DNA of 64,000 nucleotides from Hoeflea sp. 108 (GCF_000372965.1 NZ_KB890024.1:1924839-1988838); one strand, 5' to 3'; positions 25,528-34,931 are shown, numbered from the stretch's first letter. The notes: generated by a model from the letters alone, not told the origin. Numbers and translations: made by a program.

Positions 25528-28500
25528 ATGCCGGACTTGGATTCGTCCACGACCACAACGAGTACGGGACAAAGCGTGGCTCAGGAAGTGCCTCGGCACG
25601 AGAAAATCCGGTTCAGGCGCGACGAGATCACCGATCTCGGCGCGTTGCCTTCGGCTGCCGGCCAGGAGTTGCAGCATCCGCGCAACTCGGGCTGGCGTCG
25701 CGCCGGCCATTGCCTGCTGGCGGCCGTTGCCGTGCTGGGCTCGCTGGTTTTGCTCGCGATCATCGCCATCGAGGCCGTGAGCTATTCCGGCATCGGCCAG
25801 GACCGGCTGCGCCGCGAGGCGGAGCGCGCCATCGAACAGATGGCCGGCGTCGACGTGGTGGTCTCCATGGGGCAGGCACGGCTTGCGCTCGATGGTCTCC
25901 GCCTGGTCGCCGTCGAGGTGCCCGACGTCAAGCTGACGCGCAGCGACGGCACTCCCATGGTCGAAGCCGGGCTCATGCGTTTCGGTATCAGGCTCCTGCC
26001 GCTGCTGTCGGGCGATGTCACGCTTGGCGATGCCAAGATCTCCGACGCCCGCTTTGTCGTCGACGCCATGCCCGAGACCGGTGGCGGCGACTGGAGCGAG
26101 GTCCTGCGCAACCAGAACGGCCTGTTCGACCCGCAGAAGCTGCTGCGCGAGACATTCCGCGGCGTGCATCGCGGGTTCGATGCACTCCGCTTCGACGGCA
26201 TGCGGCAGATCGCCTGGAGCAATGTCGATTTTGTGTTGCCGGCGGGCGGCGAGGTCAAGGTCGTCAGGGTGGTGCACGCGGCTGTCTCGAAGACGCTCGC
26301 TGGCGAGTTGCTCATCGACGCCAGTTTCGATGTCGACGGACGTGAAGTGGAGCTGGCGGCTTCGGCGACGCGCGACGAAACAGCAAGCCGCATCGCCACG
26401 CTCGATGCGACGGTTTCCATGGACGACCCGCATGCGGGCCAGTCCGACCTGCCGCCCAGCAAGGCGAGCCGCATCGGTTCGGCCGACCTCATCATCACCG
26501 GACACGAAGGCCCCGGCGGCGACGGTTCCGAGCTGATCGCACAGGGTGCCATCAGCAAGTCGACTCTCGACCTCGGGCCGCGGGGACAACTGGTCGGCGA
26601 CGTGTCTCTCGACGTCAGGTTGGCCGACGGCCAGGACAAGCTCGACATCCGCCAACTGCAGGTGACCACAGGCCGCTCGAGCTTCGATTTCAGCGGTGCT
26701 GTCGGGCCACGCCCGCCGACTGGCGTTGCCGGAGACAATCCGGCCTATCGCTTCGAGCTGATGAGCCGGGAGTCGCGTCTGGGGCCGACCGAGTCGCCCG
26801 AGCCGGTGCTGAGCTTCATCGCCCGCGTCGCCGGTAGCTATGATATCGTCACCAATACGCTGACCGCCGAACAGATAGGCATCAAGTCAGGCCCAGGCGG
26901 CGAGGCACTGGGCAAGGCTTCGGTCCAGTTTGTCCAGGACAAGGCGCCTGGCATCTTCGTCGCCTTCAACGTCCACGACATGGAGGTCGCGCACGTCAAG
27001 CAGCTCTGGCCCTGGTTTTCGGCCTACAATGCGCGCATCTGGGTTCTGCAGAACCTGTTCGGCGGCCGAGTGGTCGACGGCAACATCCAGTTCAACGTTC
27101 CGCCGGATCGGCTGGGCAATGGTGTGCCGCTCAACTCGCAGGAAATCTTCGGCCGCTTCGAGATCGACGGTTCGCGCTTCGACGTTGCCGGTCGCATTCC
27201 GCCCATCCGCGATGCGAAGGGCATTGTCGAGTTCCACGCCAACGACGTCGACGTATCGCTGTCGGCGGGCACGGTCTTCATGCCCAGCGGCCGCACGGTT
27301 GCCGCCAGCAATGGCAAGCTCAAGGTTACCAAGGCCAATATCATGCCGGTCATCGGCGCGCTCGACATCGATGTCGCCGGCAGCGCCGACGCCATTGCCG
27401 AGCTCGCCTCCTACGAGCCGATCAACGCCATGCGCCATGTCGGCATCCTACCGGAGGAACTGGCGGGCGACGTCACCGGCAACGTCAAGGCTGACATTCC
27501 GCTGACCAAGGGCATCGACAGCGACAAGCTCGGCTGGACCGTAGCGCTGAACTATGAGGGCCTGGCGGTCGCAAAGCCCTTCGACGGCCAGAAGCTGTCG
27601 GACGCCAAGGGCACGATCACGGTTACGCCCGAAAAGGCGGTCATTTCCGCCAACGGCAAGCTCAACGGCGTGCCCGCCGAGCTCGACCTTGTCGAGCCGC
27701 TGCGCGACGACACCGTAGCCAAGGAGCGCAACGTCCAGTTCGTGCTCGACGACAAGGCGCGCAACACGCTCATTCCGGGCCTGTCCGACTTGCTGTCCGG
27801 CACCATCAAGGTCGATGTCGACCAGTTGGAAGAGGGCAAGCGCGACATCGTCGCCGATCTCACGGCCGCCCGGCTCGACTTTCCCTGGGTCGGCTGGAGC
27901 AAGGGCCCCGGCATTCCCGCCAAGGTGTCCTTCAGGATGAACACCGACGGCGAGCGCTCGACGCTGACCGACTTCCGGCTCGAGGGCAAATCCTTCGGCC
28001 TCAGGGGCGACGTGACGCTTACCAACGGCGCCCTGTCGTCGGCCCGGTTCGATCAGGTGCAGCTCAACCGCGACGATGATGTCGCGGTCAACGTCAAGCG
28101 AGCCGGCAAGGGTTATGCGGTGCAGGTCAAGGGCAACACGCTCGATGCCCGTGCGCTCATCAAGCAGTTCATGGCCGATACCGACAGCGCCACTAAGTCG
28201 GCCGGCTCCAATTCCGTCTCCGTGACCGCCTCCGTGGGAACCTTGATCGGCTTCAACAACGAGAAACTGACCAACGTTTCGCTCGATTATTCGGGCTCGG
28301 GCTCGAAGGTCGACGGCCTCCAGGTCAATGCGACCGCAAGCTCCGGCGGCCAGATATCCGTTGGCAATGTCGCCAAGGGCGACGGCCGCCGGCTCGACGT
28401 GCGTTCGGCGGACGCCGGTGCCATCCTGCGCTTCCTCGACGTCTACGCGCGCATGCAGGGCGGCAGCCTGGCGCTGGCGCTGGAAGCGGCCGGCGGCGGG

Positions 28501-28980
28501 CCGCTCAAGGGTCAGGTTGACGTCCGCGACTTCTGGGTGGTCGACGAGCCCCGGCTGGCTTCCATCGTTTCCAGCAAGCCCTCAGGCGACGATCGCAGCC
28601 TCAACCAGGCGGTGCGCAAGGACATCGACGTCTCGCGCGTCAAGTTCGAGCGCGGCTTTGCCCAGATCGACAAGCGGGAGAAATATCTGGCGCTGGAAAA
28701 CGGCGTGCTGCGTGGCCCGCTGATCGGCACGACTTTTCAGGGCACGCTCTACGATCCGCAAGGCCAGATGAACATGACCGGCACCTTCATGCCGGCCTAC
28801 GGCCTCAACCGCATCTTCGGCGAATTGCCGCTGGTCGGCGTGATCCTGGGCAACGGCCGCGATCGCGGCCTGATCGGGGTGACCTACAAGCTCTCCGGCG
28901 ACGCCAACGCGCCCAAGCTGCACATCAATCCATTGTCGGTGATCGCTCCCGGCATCTTCCGGACCATCTTCGAGTATTGA
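25528..28980 (+). CDS. AsmA/YhdP-like envelope protein (DUF3971)
   Basis: 1150 residues. A polar N-terminal tail of about 60 residues and one TM helix (about 63-85, LLAAVAVLGSLVLLAIIAIEAV) anchor a very long beta-rich periplasmic domain of the YhdP/AsmA type. The family signature is clearest in the C-terminal part (QGTLYDPQGQMNMTGTFMPAYG, ELPLVGVILG). These proteins are thought to bridge the two membranes and carry phospholipids. The N-terminal start is ATG 25528; no other ATG precedes the TM. Terminator at 29015. Confidence 0.85.
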   Translation: MPDLDSSTTTTSTGQSVAQEVPRHEKIRFRRDEITDLGALPSAAGQELQHPRNSGWRRAGHCLLAAVAVLGSLVLLAIIAIEAVSYSGIGQDRLRREAERAIEQMAGVDVVVSMGQARLALDGLRLVAVEVPDVKLTRSDGTPMVEAGLMRFGIRLLPLLSGDVTLGDAKISDARFVVDAMPETGGGDWSEVLRNQNGLFDPQKLLRETFRGVHRGFDALRFDGMRQIAWSNVDFVLPAGGEVKVVRVVHAAVSKTLAGELLIDASFDVDGREVELAASATRDETASRIATLDATVSMDDPHAGQSDLPPSKASRIGSADLIITGHEGPGGDGSELIAQGAISKSTLDLGPRGQLVGDVSLDVRLADGQDKLDIRQLQVTTGRSSFDFSGAVGPRPPTGVAGDNPAYRFELMSRESRLGPTESPEPVLSFIARVAGSYDIVTNTLTAEQIGIKSGPGGEALGKASVQFVQDKAPGIFVAFNVHDMEVAHVKQLWPWFSAYNARIWVLQNLFGGRVVDGNIQFNVPPDRLGNGVPLNSQEIFGRFEIDGSRFDVAGRIPPIRDAKGIVEFHANDVDVSLSAGTVFMPSGRTVAASNGKLKVTKANIMPVIGALDIDVAGSADAIAELASYEPINAMRHVGILPEELAGDVTGNVKADIPLTKGIDSDKLGWTVALNYEGLAVAKPFDGQKLSDAKGTITVTPEKAVISANGKLNGVPAELDLVEPLRDDTVAKERNVQFVLDDKARNTLIPGLSDLLSGTIKVDVDQLEEGKRDIVADLTAARLDFPWVGWSKGPGIPAKVSFRMNTDGERSTLTDFRLEGKSFGLRGDVTLTNGALSSARFDQVQLNRDDDVAVNVKRAGKGYAVQVKGNTLDARALIKQFMADTDSATKSAGSNSVSVTASVGTLIGFNNEKLTNVSLDYSGSGSKVDGLQVNATASSGGQISVGNVAKGDGRRLDVRSADAGAILRFLDVYARMQGGSLALALEAAGGGPLKGQVDVRDFWVVDEPRLASIVSSKPSGDDRSLNQAVRKDIDVSRVKFERGFAQIDKREKYLALENGVLRGPLIGTTFQGTLYDPQGQMNMTGTFMPAYGLNRIFGELPLVGVILGNGRDRGLIGVTYKLSGDANAPKLHINPLSVIAPGIFRTIFEY

Positions 28981-29014
28981 GAGCTGCAGGATCGCCACTC
29001 ACCTCCAGATACGA

Positions 29015-29039
29015 AAATGGCCGGCGATGCCGGCCATTT
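29015..29039. terminator. Bidirectional terminator between the AsmA-like gene and tyrS
   Basis: AAATGGCCGG/CCGGCCATTT perfect 10-bp stem, loop CGATG, between two convergent genes. T runs are short, so efficiency is uncertain. Confidence 0.7.
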
Positions 29040-29063
29040 CTGTATCTGCGAGATTGCTGTCCC

Positions 29064-30317
29064 TTAGGCCGGGCGCACCAGAATGTGTTTCTTCTTGCCG
29101 AGCGACAGCTTGACGACGCCCTCGGGCGTGAGGTCGGCTGACGTCACTGCGCGGCGCTCGTCGCTGACCGGCTGGTCGTTGAGCCTGACCGCGCCGCCCT
29201 GGACGTGTCGGCGGGCTTCGCCGTTGGAAGTGGCAAGCCCGGCCCGTACGACAAGCGCCAACAGGCCAATGCCGGCCTTGAGCTCGTCGCCCGCTACCTC
29301 GACGGTCGGCAGCGTGTCGGCCAGCGCCCCTTCCTCGAAGGTCTTGCGCGCCGTTTCGGCAGCCTGTTCGGCGTTGTCGCGGCCGTGCAGCATCGCCGTC
29401 ACTTCCGTTGCCAGAACCTTCTTGGCGTCGTTGATCTCGGAGCCGCCGAGGGCCGCGAGCCGTGCAATCTCATCCAGCGGCAGCACCGTGTAGAGCTTGA
29501 GGAAGCGCTCGACGTCGGCATCCTCGGTGTTGCGCCAGTATTGCCAGAAGTCGTAGGCGCTGAGCATGTCGGCGTTCAGCCACACAGCGCCGTTCATCGA
29601 CTTGCCCATCTTGGCGCCCGACGACGTCGTCAAAAGCGGCGAGGTCAGCGCATAGAGCTGCGGCGTGCCGAGGCGATGGCCGAGATCGATGCCGTTGACG
29701 ATGTTGCCCCACTGGTCCGAGCCGCCCATCTGCAGGCGCAGGCCGTGGCGCTTGTTCAGTTCAACGAAATCGTAGGCCTGGAGGATCATGTAGTTGAATT
29801 CCAGGAACGACAGCGACTGCTCGCGATCGAGGCGCTGCTTGACGGAATCGAAGCTCAGCATGCGGTTGACGGAGAAATGCTGGCCGACGTCGCGTAGGAA
29901 TTCGAGATAGTTGAGCGGCATCAGCCACTCGGCGTTGTTCGGCATTAGCGCATCGCGCGGCCCGTCGCCGAAGGTCAGGTAGTTGGAAAACACCTGCTTG
30001 ATGCTGTCGATGTTCGACTGGATCGTCTCCGGCGTCATCAGCTTGCGCGCCTCGTCCTTGAAGGACGGGTCGCCGACCATGCCGGTGCCGCCGCCCATCA
30101 GGGCGACTGGGCGATGGCCGGTCTTCTGCATCCAGTACAGCATCATGATCTGGATCAGGCCGCCGGCATGCAGGCTCGGCGCCGTCGGATCGAAGCCGAT
30201 ATAGGCCGATACGATCTCCTTGCGGAACAGGTCGTCGAGGCCGGCGTCATCCGAGGTCTGGTGGATGAAGCCGCGCTCGGAAAGGGTGCGCAGGAAATCG
30301 GACTTGAAGGCAGACAT
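29064..30317 (-). CDS. tyrS: Tyrosyl-tRNA synthetase
   Basis: 417 residues, bacterial TyrS (class Ic). The HIGH-equivalent is in PSLHAGGLIQ, the KMSKS-equivalent is KMGKS in GAKMGKSMNG, and the C-terminal S4 domain (ATSNGEARRHVQGGAVRLND) binds the long variable arm. It charges tRNA-Tyr. ATG 30317 (MSAFKSDFL) is chosen; an in-frame extension to 30452 would add 45 non-homologous residues and would cross the anmK remnant. Convergent with the AsmA-like gene. Confidence 0.95.
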   Translation of the reverse strand: MSAFKSDFLRTLSERGFIHQTSDDAGLDDLFRKEIVSAYIGFDPTAPSLHAGGLIQIMMLYWMQKTGHRPVALMGGGTGMVGDPSFKDEARKLMTPETIQSNIDSIKQVFSNYLTFGDGPRDALMPNNAEWLMPLNYLEFLRDVGQHFSVNRMLSFDSVKQRLDREQSLSFLEFNYMILQAYDFVELNKRHGLRLQMGGSDQWGNIVNGIDLGHRLGTPQLYALTSPLLTTSSGAKMGKSMNGAVWLNADMLSAYDFWQYWRNTEDADVERFLKLYTVLPLDEIARLAALGGSEINDAKKVLATEVTAMLHGRDNAEQAAETARKTFEEGALADTLPTVEVAGDELKAGIGLLALVVRAGLATSNGEARRHVQGGAVRLNDQPVSDERRAVTSADLTPEGVVKLSLGKKKHILVRPA

Positions 30318-30401
30318 GGCTCTTTCTCTCGGCGGACGATGGGTACGATCGATCCGGCGTTGGATCGGCGACGCCAGCGCTTTAGCATCTGAAGCGCAGG
30401 A

Positions 30402-30613
30402 ATCACAAGGATGGCAGACCGATGCCTGCGGTGGCGGCCGCAAGAATCCCAAAGGTCATCGTTGCCGAAGATGCCGGCCTCAACGGCGAGGCCACCGAGG
30501 CCGAAGCCTGGGCTTATCTCGCCGCGCGCTCGGCCCTTGGCCTGCCGCTGACTTTCCCGACCACCACAAGCTCCAGCGAGCCGGTCAGCGGCGGCTTGCG
30601 CGCTGAGCCCTAA
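30402..30613 (+). pseudogene. anmK: Remnant of anmK (anhydro-N-acetylmuramic acid kinase C-terminus)
   Basis: The last about 70 codons of an anmK gene survive divergently from tyrS. One frame reads WQTDACGGGRKNP (the CGGGRxN motif), the other reads EAEAWAYLAARSALGLPL to SFPTTT-like FPTTTSSSEPVSGG before TAA at 30611, matching the AnmK C-terminus. The two parts are joined by a frameshift and a small internal loss near 30455. The first about 300 codons are gone. The enzyme recycles cell-wall anhydromuropeptides; here it is not functional. Confidence 0.65.
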
Positions 30614-30626
30614 CGTCTTGGGAGAC

Positions 30627-30655
30627 TTCATCAAAGTTTCATCACCGCGTCACCC
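30627..30655 (+). promoter_or_regulatory. Pho-box-like direct repeats
   Basis: TTCATCA (30627-30633), TTCATCA (30638-30644) and GTCACCC (30649-30655), spaced at exactly 11 bp, follow the 7-plus-4 layout of PhoB sites (consensus CTGTCAT). They lie 58-86 bp before the phytase-like gene start. The half-sites are imperfect. Confidence 0.4.
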
Positions 30656-30712
30656 GGTCGACATGCCGCGCCCCTAGCAGAGGCGCGTCAGTTCAACCAA
30701 CCGGGGTCCACC

Positions 30713-32071
30713 ATGCGACGCTCTCTCTATCTGGCTGCGGCCGTCCTAGCGCTTTCCACCGCTTCCGCCTTTGCCGACGACCAGGAGTTTCCGGCAAAGC
30801 TTGCCGCCCACGCGATCCTGCCGGCCAACACCATCATCCCGGCTCCCGAAAACGCGCCGGAACATCTGCGCAGCTCGGGCAAGTTCACCACGGCCGACCG
30901 CAAGCGCGCCGAGGGTCTCGGCACCGTTCCGGGCAAGGATGGCGTCCGTCCGACCGGGCTGTCGCTGCCTTTCGACGGCCAGCCCGTTCAGGGTTTCTCC
31001 GGTATCAAGTCGATGGGCGACGGCACCTTCTGGTCGCTGTCCGACAACGGCTTCGGTTCGAAGTTGAACTCGTCGGACGCCGCTCTCATGCTGCATCACA
31101 TCGCTTTCGACTGGGACAAGGGCACCGTCGAGCGCAAGAAGACCGTGTTCCTGACCGACCCCGACCGCAAGGCACCGTTCCCGATCGTCCTTGAAGGCTC
31201 TGATAACCGCTTCCTCACCGGCGCCGACTTCGACGTCGAATCGATCCAGCCGGTCGCTGACGGCTTCTGGGTCGGAGAGGAGTTCGGTCCCTATCTGCTG
31301 AAGTTCGATGTCGAGGGACGACTGACCGATGTCTTCGACACCGTGATCGAAGGCGAGCCGGTTCGTTCGCCAGACCATCCGACGCTGACCTTGCCGGGCA
31401 ACCCGGCCGCTAAGAATCCGGTCTTCAATCTGAAGCGCTCGGGCGGCTATGAAGGCCTCGCCATGTCCAAGGACGGCGCGAAGCTCTACGGCCTGCTCGA
31501 AGGCCCGCGCTACATGGCCAATGGCGAAGTCGAAAAGGTCGACGGCAAGACAGCGCTGCGCATCGCCGAATTCGACGCGGCCAAGAAGGAATGGACCGGC
31601 CGCAGTTGGCTCTACCCGCTGGCCGACGGCGGCGAGGCCATCGGCGACTTCAATATGATCAGCGCCACCGAAGCGCTTGTCATCGAGCGCGATAATGGTG
31701 CCGGCACTGCCGACAAGGCCTGCGCTGACGCCAATGCGCCGAAGCCGGACTGCTTTGCCCGTCCGGCCAAGCTGAAGCGCATCTACAAGATCGAGATGAC
31801 GGATGAGAACGTCGGCAAGGCCGTGCGCAAGGTCGGCTACATCGATCTGATGAAGATCGCCGACCCCGACAACAAGAAGCGCCAGGGCGGCGGTGAGGGC
31901 TTCTACGACATGCCTTTCGTCACCATCGAGAATGTCGATCTGGTCGATGACAGCCACATCATCGTCGGCAACGACAACAACCTGCCGTTCTCGGCCGGCC
32001 GCGCCATCGACAAGGCCGACGACAACGAGTTCGTGCTGCTCGAGGTGAGCGACCTGCTGAAGGCCAAGTAA
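30713..32071 (+). CDS. Esterase-like activity of phytase family protein
   Basis: 452 residues with a Sec signal peptide (MRRSLYLAAAVLALSTASAFA, then DDQEF). The mature part is a phytase-like beta-propeller (PF13449 type), with GFSGIKSMGDGTFWSLSDNGFGSK, YEGLAMSKDG and a C-terminal SAGRAIDKADDNEFVLLEV. Presumably periplasmic; the family is linked to phosphoester hydrolysis, which fits the Pho-box-like repeats upstream. The exact substrate is unknown. A hairpin with a T-rich tail follows at 32097. Confidence 0.82.
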   Translation: MRRSLYLAAAVLALSTASAFADDQEFPAKLAAHAILPANTIIPAPENAPEHLRSSGKFTTADRKRAEGLGTVPGKDGVRPTGLSLPFDGQPVQGFSGIKSMGDGTFWSLSDNGFGSKLNSSDAALMLHHIAFDWDKGTVERKKTVFLTDPDRKAPFPIVLEGSDNRFLTGADFDVESIQPVADGFWVGEEFGPYLLKFDVEGRLTDVFDTVIEGEPVRSPDHPTLTLPGNPAAKNPVFNLKRSGGYEGLAMSKDGAKLYGLLEGPRYMANGEVEKVDGKTALRIAEFDAAKKEWTGRSWLYPLADGGEAIGDFNMISATEALVIERDNGAGTADKACADANAPKPDCFARPAKLKRIYKIEMTDENVGKAVRKVGYIDLMKIADPDNKKRQGGGEGFYDMPFVTIENVDLVDDSHIIVGNDNNLPFSAGRAIDKADDNEFVLLEVSDLLKAK

Positions 32072-32096
32072 GGCCGGCTCTCACCATGAAGCGTCG

Positions 32097-32130
32097 TCCG
32101 GGCTGCGCGAGCGGCCCGGATTCATTTTCT
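32097..32130 (+). terminator. Possible terminator after the phytase-like gene
   Basis: TCCGGGC/GCCCGGA stem (32097-32120) followed by TTCATTTTCT. Stem is short; loop is 10 bases. Confidence 0.45.
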
Positions 32131-32203
32131 CAAGGTATGGTCTCAACTAGCTGAGACAACGTAGGAATCGGAAAGTCGACCGTTACAGGCGTGGCCACCG
32201 AGG

Positions 32204-32854
32204 CTATTCGCCGTCGATCCCGCCATATGTGCGCACCAGCTTGGCCATTTCGGCGGCGTCGGGCGTCGGCTTGTCCGCCTCCAGCCCTTCTGCCACGCCG
32301 ACCCTGTCGGCGACCGGTCGGTTCTGGCTGACCTTCCACTTGCCTTCGATTGCAACGATGTCGATTTCGAGGCCGACGATGCCCTTCATCTGGGCGGCGA
32401 TGTAGGCATCGGGCGCGTCAGTCACCTGCCAGGGCTCGGCGCGGCCGCCTTCATGGGTGGCGGTCAATTCGGCGATCTGGCCGGTCAGCCAGTGCTGATC
32501 GTCCATCACGCGGACCTTACCGCGCACCTGCACGATGGCATAATTCCAGGTCGGCACCACCTTGCCAGTCTCGCGCTTGGTCTCGTACCAGGACGGCGTG
32601 ACATAGCTGTCGAGCCCCTGGAACACGACAAGCGCATCGGGGTTGTCGGCAAACAGCTTCCACTGCGGGTTGGCGCGGGAGAGATGGGCGCGCAGCCGGC
32701 CGTTGGGCGCAGGCTCTGCATCAAGCAGAAACGGCACCGGATTGGCCACGGGGCCATCGGTGCCGCTGCAGATCAGAAGGCCCAGCGGATGGGCCTTGAT
32801 CAGTGCATGCAGCACGTCCAGCCGTGTCTCCTTGAAATGGGGCGGCTGATACAT
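32204..32854 (-). CDS. FMN-binding negative transcriptional regulator, PaiB-like
   Basis: 216 residues of the PaiB/FMN_bind_2 family, a split-barrel FMN-binding fold: MYQPPHFKETRLDVLHALIK, HPLGLLICS, NPVPFLLD, LRAHLSRANPQWKLF and WNYAIVQVRGKVRV are typical. In Bacillus the homologue affects protease and sporulation genes, but in proteobacteria the role is unclear; a flavin reductase-like activity is equally plausible. It is 17 bp upstream of the hydrolase gene at 32872 on the same strand, with the hydrolase transcribed first. Confidence 0.82.
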   Translation of the reverse strand: MYQPPHFKETRLDVLHALIKAHPLGLLICSGTDGPVANPVPFLLDAEPAPNGRLRAHLSRANPQWKLFADNPDALVVFQGLDSYVTPSWYETKRETGKVVPTWNYAIVQVRGKVRVMDDQHWLTGQIAELTATHEGGRAEPWQVTDAPDAYIAAQMKGIVGLEIDIVAIEGKWKVSQNRPVADRVGVAEGLEADKPTPDAAEMAKLVRTYGGIDGE

Positions 32855-32871
32855 GGCTGCTTGCTACTTGC

Positions 32872-33546
32872 TTACTTCAGGCGCTTCGGCCGGGCGTCGG
32901 AAAGCTCGCCGGCCAGGCGGCGGTCGAGATATTCGGCGCATTCGTCGATCAGCAGGTCGGGCGCGTTGCCGAAGAAGTGGTTGGCGCCTGTCAGCGTCTT
33001 CTGCGTAATCGTGATGCCCTTCTGCGTGTGCAGCTTGTCGACCAGGCCCTGCACGTCCTTCGGCGGTGCCACCTTGTCTGCATCGCCATGGATGATCAGG
33101 CCCGACGAGGGGCAAGGTGCCAGGAACGAGAAGTCGTAGGTGTTGGGCTGCGGTGCGACCGAGATGAAACCTTCGATCTCCGGGCGCCGCATCAGAAGCT
33201 GCATGCCGATCCAGGCGCCGAAGGAATAGCCTGCGACCCAGCAGCTTTTCGAGTCTGGGTGCAGCGACTGCACCCAATCGAGTGCCGCCGCCGCGTCGGA
33301 CAATTCGCCCGTGCCGTGGTCGAATTCGCCCTGGCTGCGGCCAATGCCGCGGAAATTGAAACGCAGCGTGGTGAAATTGCGCTTCTGGAACATGTAGAAG
33401 AGGTCGTACACGATCTTGTTGTTCATCGTGCCGCCGAACTGCGGGTGCGGGTGCAGCACGATGGCGATGGGGGCGTTCTTTTCGCTGGACGGCTGATATC
33501 GACCTTCCAGGCGACCCGCCGGACCGGCGAAAATGACCTCTGGCAT
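32872..33546 (-). CDS. Alpha/beta hydrolase (YcjY/UPF0255-like)
   Basis: 224 residues. The nucleophile elbow is GYSFGAWIG (Ser), the acid Asp in LIIHGDADKVAP and the His in GANHFF, so the triad is complete. HPHPQFGGTMNNK near the N-terminus marks the rhizobial/alphaproteobacterial family that lies next to suf genes. ATG 33546 has GGAG 7 bases upstream. It is divergent from the cysteine desulfurase; the Irr-like box at 33630 lies between them. Substrate unknown. Confidence 0.85.
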   Translation of the reverse strand: MPEVIFAGPAGRLEGRYQPSSEKNAPIAIVLHPHPQFGGTMNNKIVYDLFYMFQKRNFTTLRFNFRGIGRSQGEFDHGTGELSDAAAALDWVQSLHPDSKSCWVAGYSFGAWIGMQLLMRRPEIEGFISVAPQPNTYDFSFLAPCPSSGLIIHGDADKVAPPKDVQGLVDKLHTQKGITITQKTLTGANHFFGNAPDLLIDECAEYLDRRLAGELSDARPKRLK

Positions 33547-33629
33547 GTTATACTCCACTTGATGCAGGCGCGGACGAGACAATCCTGAGCCCAGCCTTGA
33601 CGCGGGGAACGCGTCTACATAGAAGCTAG

Positions 33630-33646
33630 TTTAGAACTGTTCAAAA
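33630..33646. promoter_or_regulatory. Irr-type iron control element (ICE box) upstream of suf
   Basis: TTTAGAACTGTTCAAAA matches the Irr box TTTAGAAYNRTTCTAAA at 16 of 17 positions. It lies 120 bp before the suf-operon desulfurase. On the minus strand a TTGAAC-N17-TATGTA promoter (for the hydrolase gene) has the box across its -35 and spacer. Irr binding is inferred from the match. Confidence 0.6.
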
Positions 33647-33765
33647 CTGGGCTGCGTGACCGCTCGGTTGGCAAAGCGGGTAGATAGGACGGCTGGCCTT
33701 GGAATTTCAAGGAAATTGCGCGTTGCTGCACCCGAACGTGATTTGACAGGGCAAAAACCAGGAAA

Positions 33766-34929
33766 ATGGCCGGAAGACGCGCCTATCTCGACCACAATGC
33801 CAGTGCGCCGCTGCTGCCCGCAGCGCGTGAGGCCGTGGTTGCGGCGCTCGACATTGCTGCCAATCCGTCGTCGGTGCATGGCGAGGGCCGTGCCGCGCGC
33901 AAGCTGATCGAGGACGCCAGGCGCGCCGTTGCCGAACTCGTCGGCGCCAAGCCGGAACATGTCGTCTTCACCTCGGGCGCGACCGAGGCCGCCACCACAC
34001 TGTTATCACCCGACTGGCGCATGGGCCGTGGGGTCGTGCGCATGTCCCGGCTCTTCGTCTCCGAGGCCGACCATCCTTGCGTGCTCAATGGCGGCCGCTT
34101 CCCGGCCGACCGCGTGACGCGGATCGGCGTAGACGGCAACGGCATCGTCGATCTCGCGGCACTCGAAGCTGCACTCGCTGCCCACGACAAGTCGGACGGC
34201 CTGCCGCTGGTGGCGATCCATGCCGCAAACAACGAGACCGGCGTCATCCAGCCCGTTCGCGCCATCTCGGAGCTGGTGAAGGCTGCAGGCGGTGTTCTGG
34301 TGCTCGACGCGGTCCAGGCTGCAGGCCGCATTCCTCTCGACATGTCAGAGGGTTACGCCGACTACCTGATTCTCTCCTCGCACAAGATCGGCGGCCCCAA
34401 GGGCGCCGGCGCGATCGTCGCCACCGCCGACCTGATGATGCCTGCGCCCTTGGTTGCCGGCGGCGGCCAGGAGAAGGGTCACCGCGGCGGCACAGAGAAT
34501 CTTCAGGCCATTGCAGGATTTGGTGCTGCGGCACGTGACGCGCTGGCTGGTTTCGCCGATATGGAGCGGGTGCGCAGCTTGCGCGACGGCATCGAACAGA
34601 CCGTCATGCGCTTTGCTCCCGATGCTGAAATCTACGGAAATTCCGTCGAACGGCTTGCCAATACGACATTCTTCGCTATTCCGGGCGTCAAGGCCGAGAC
34701 GGCGCAGATCGCCTTCGATCTCGCGGGCGTCGCGCTCTCGGCAGGCTCCGCCTGTTCGTCGGGCAAGGTCGGTCCCAGCCATGTGCTGAAGGCCATGGGG
34801 TATGCCGACAATCTGGGCGCACTGCGCGTCTCGATCGGGCGGCAGACGACCGAAGAGGATATCGCCCTGTTTGCGGATGCGCTGGCCAAGCTGCTGGCGC
34901 GCCGTGGCGGGGCGACACGAGCCGCCTAG
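33766..34929 (+). CDS. Cysteine desulfurase (NifS/IscS-like), first gene of the suf operon
   Basis: 387-residue class V aminotransferase that liberates sulfane sulfur from cysteine. PLP Lys is in LSSHKIGGPKGAG; the catalytic Cys is in SAGSACSSGKVGPSHV, the IscS/NifS loop with the SSGK motif (group I), unlike SufS. N-terminal YLDHNASAPL is standard. It heads the Fe-S operon (sufB starts 225 bp later), so the cluster encodes two desulfurases. ATG 33766 has AGGAAA 4 bases upstream. Confidence 0.92.
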   Translation: MAGRRAYLDHNASAPLLPAAREAVVAALDIAANPSSVHGEGRAARKLIEDARRAVAELVGAKPEHVVFTSGATEAATTLLSPDWRMGRGVVRMSRLFVSEADHPCVLNGGRFPADRVTRIGVDGNGIVDLAALEAALAAHDKSDGLPLVAIHAANNETGVIQPVRAISELVKAAGGVLVLDAVQAAGRIPLDMSEGYADYLILSSHKIGGPKGAGAIVATADLMMPAPLVAGGGQEKGHRGGTENLQAIAGFGAAARDALAGFADMERVRSLRDGIEQTVMRFAPDAEIYGNSVERLANTTFFAIPGVKAETAQIAFDLAGVALSAGSACSSGKVGPSHVLKAMGYADNLGALRVSIGRQTTEEDIALFADALAKLLARRGGATRAA

Positions 34930-34931
34930 TG

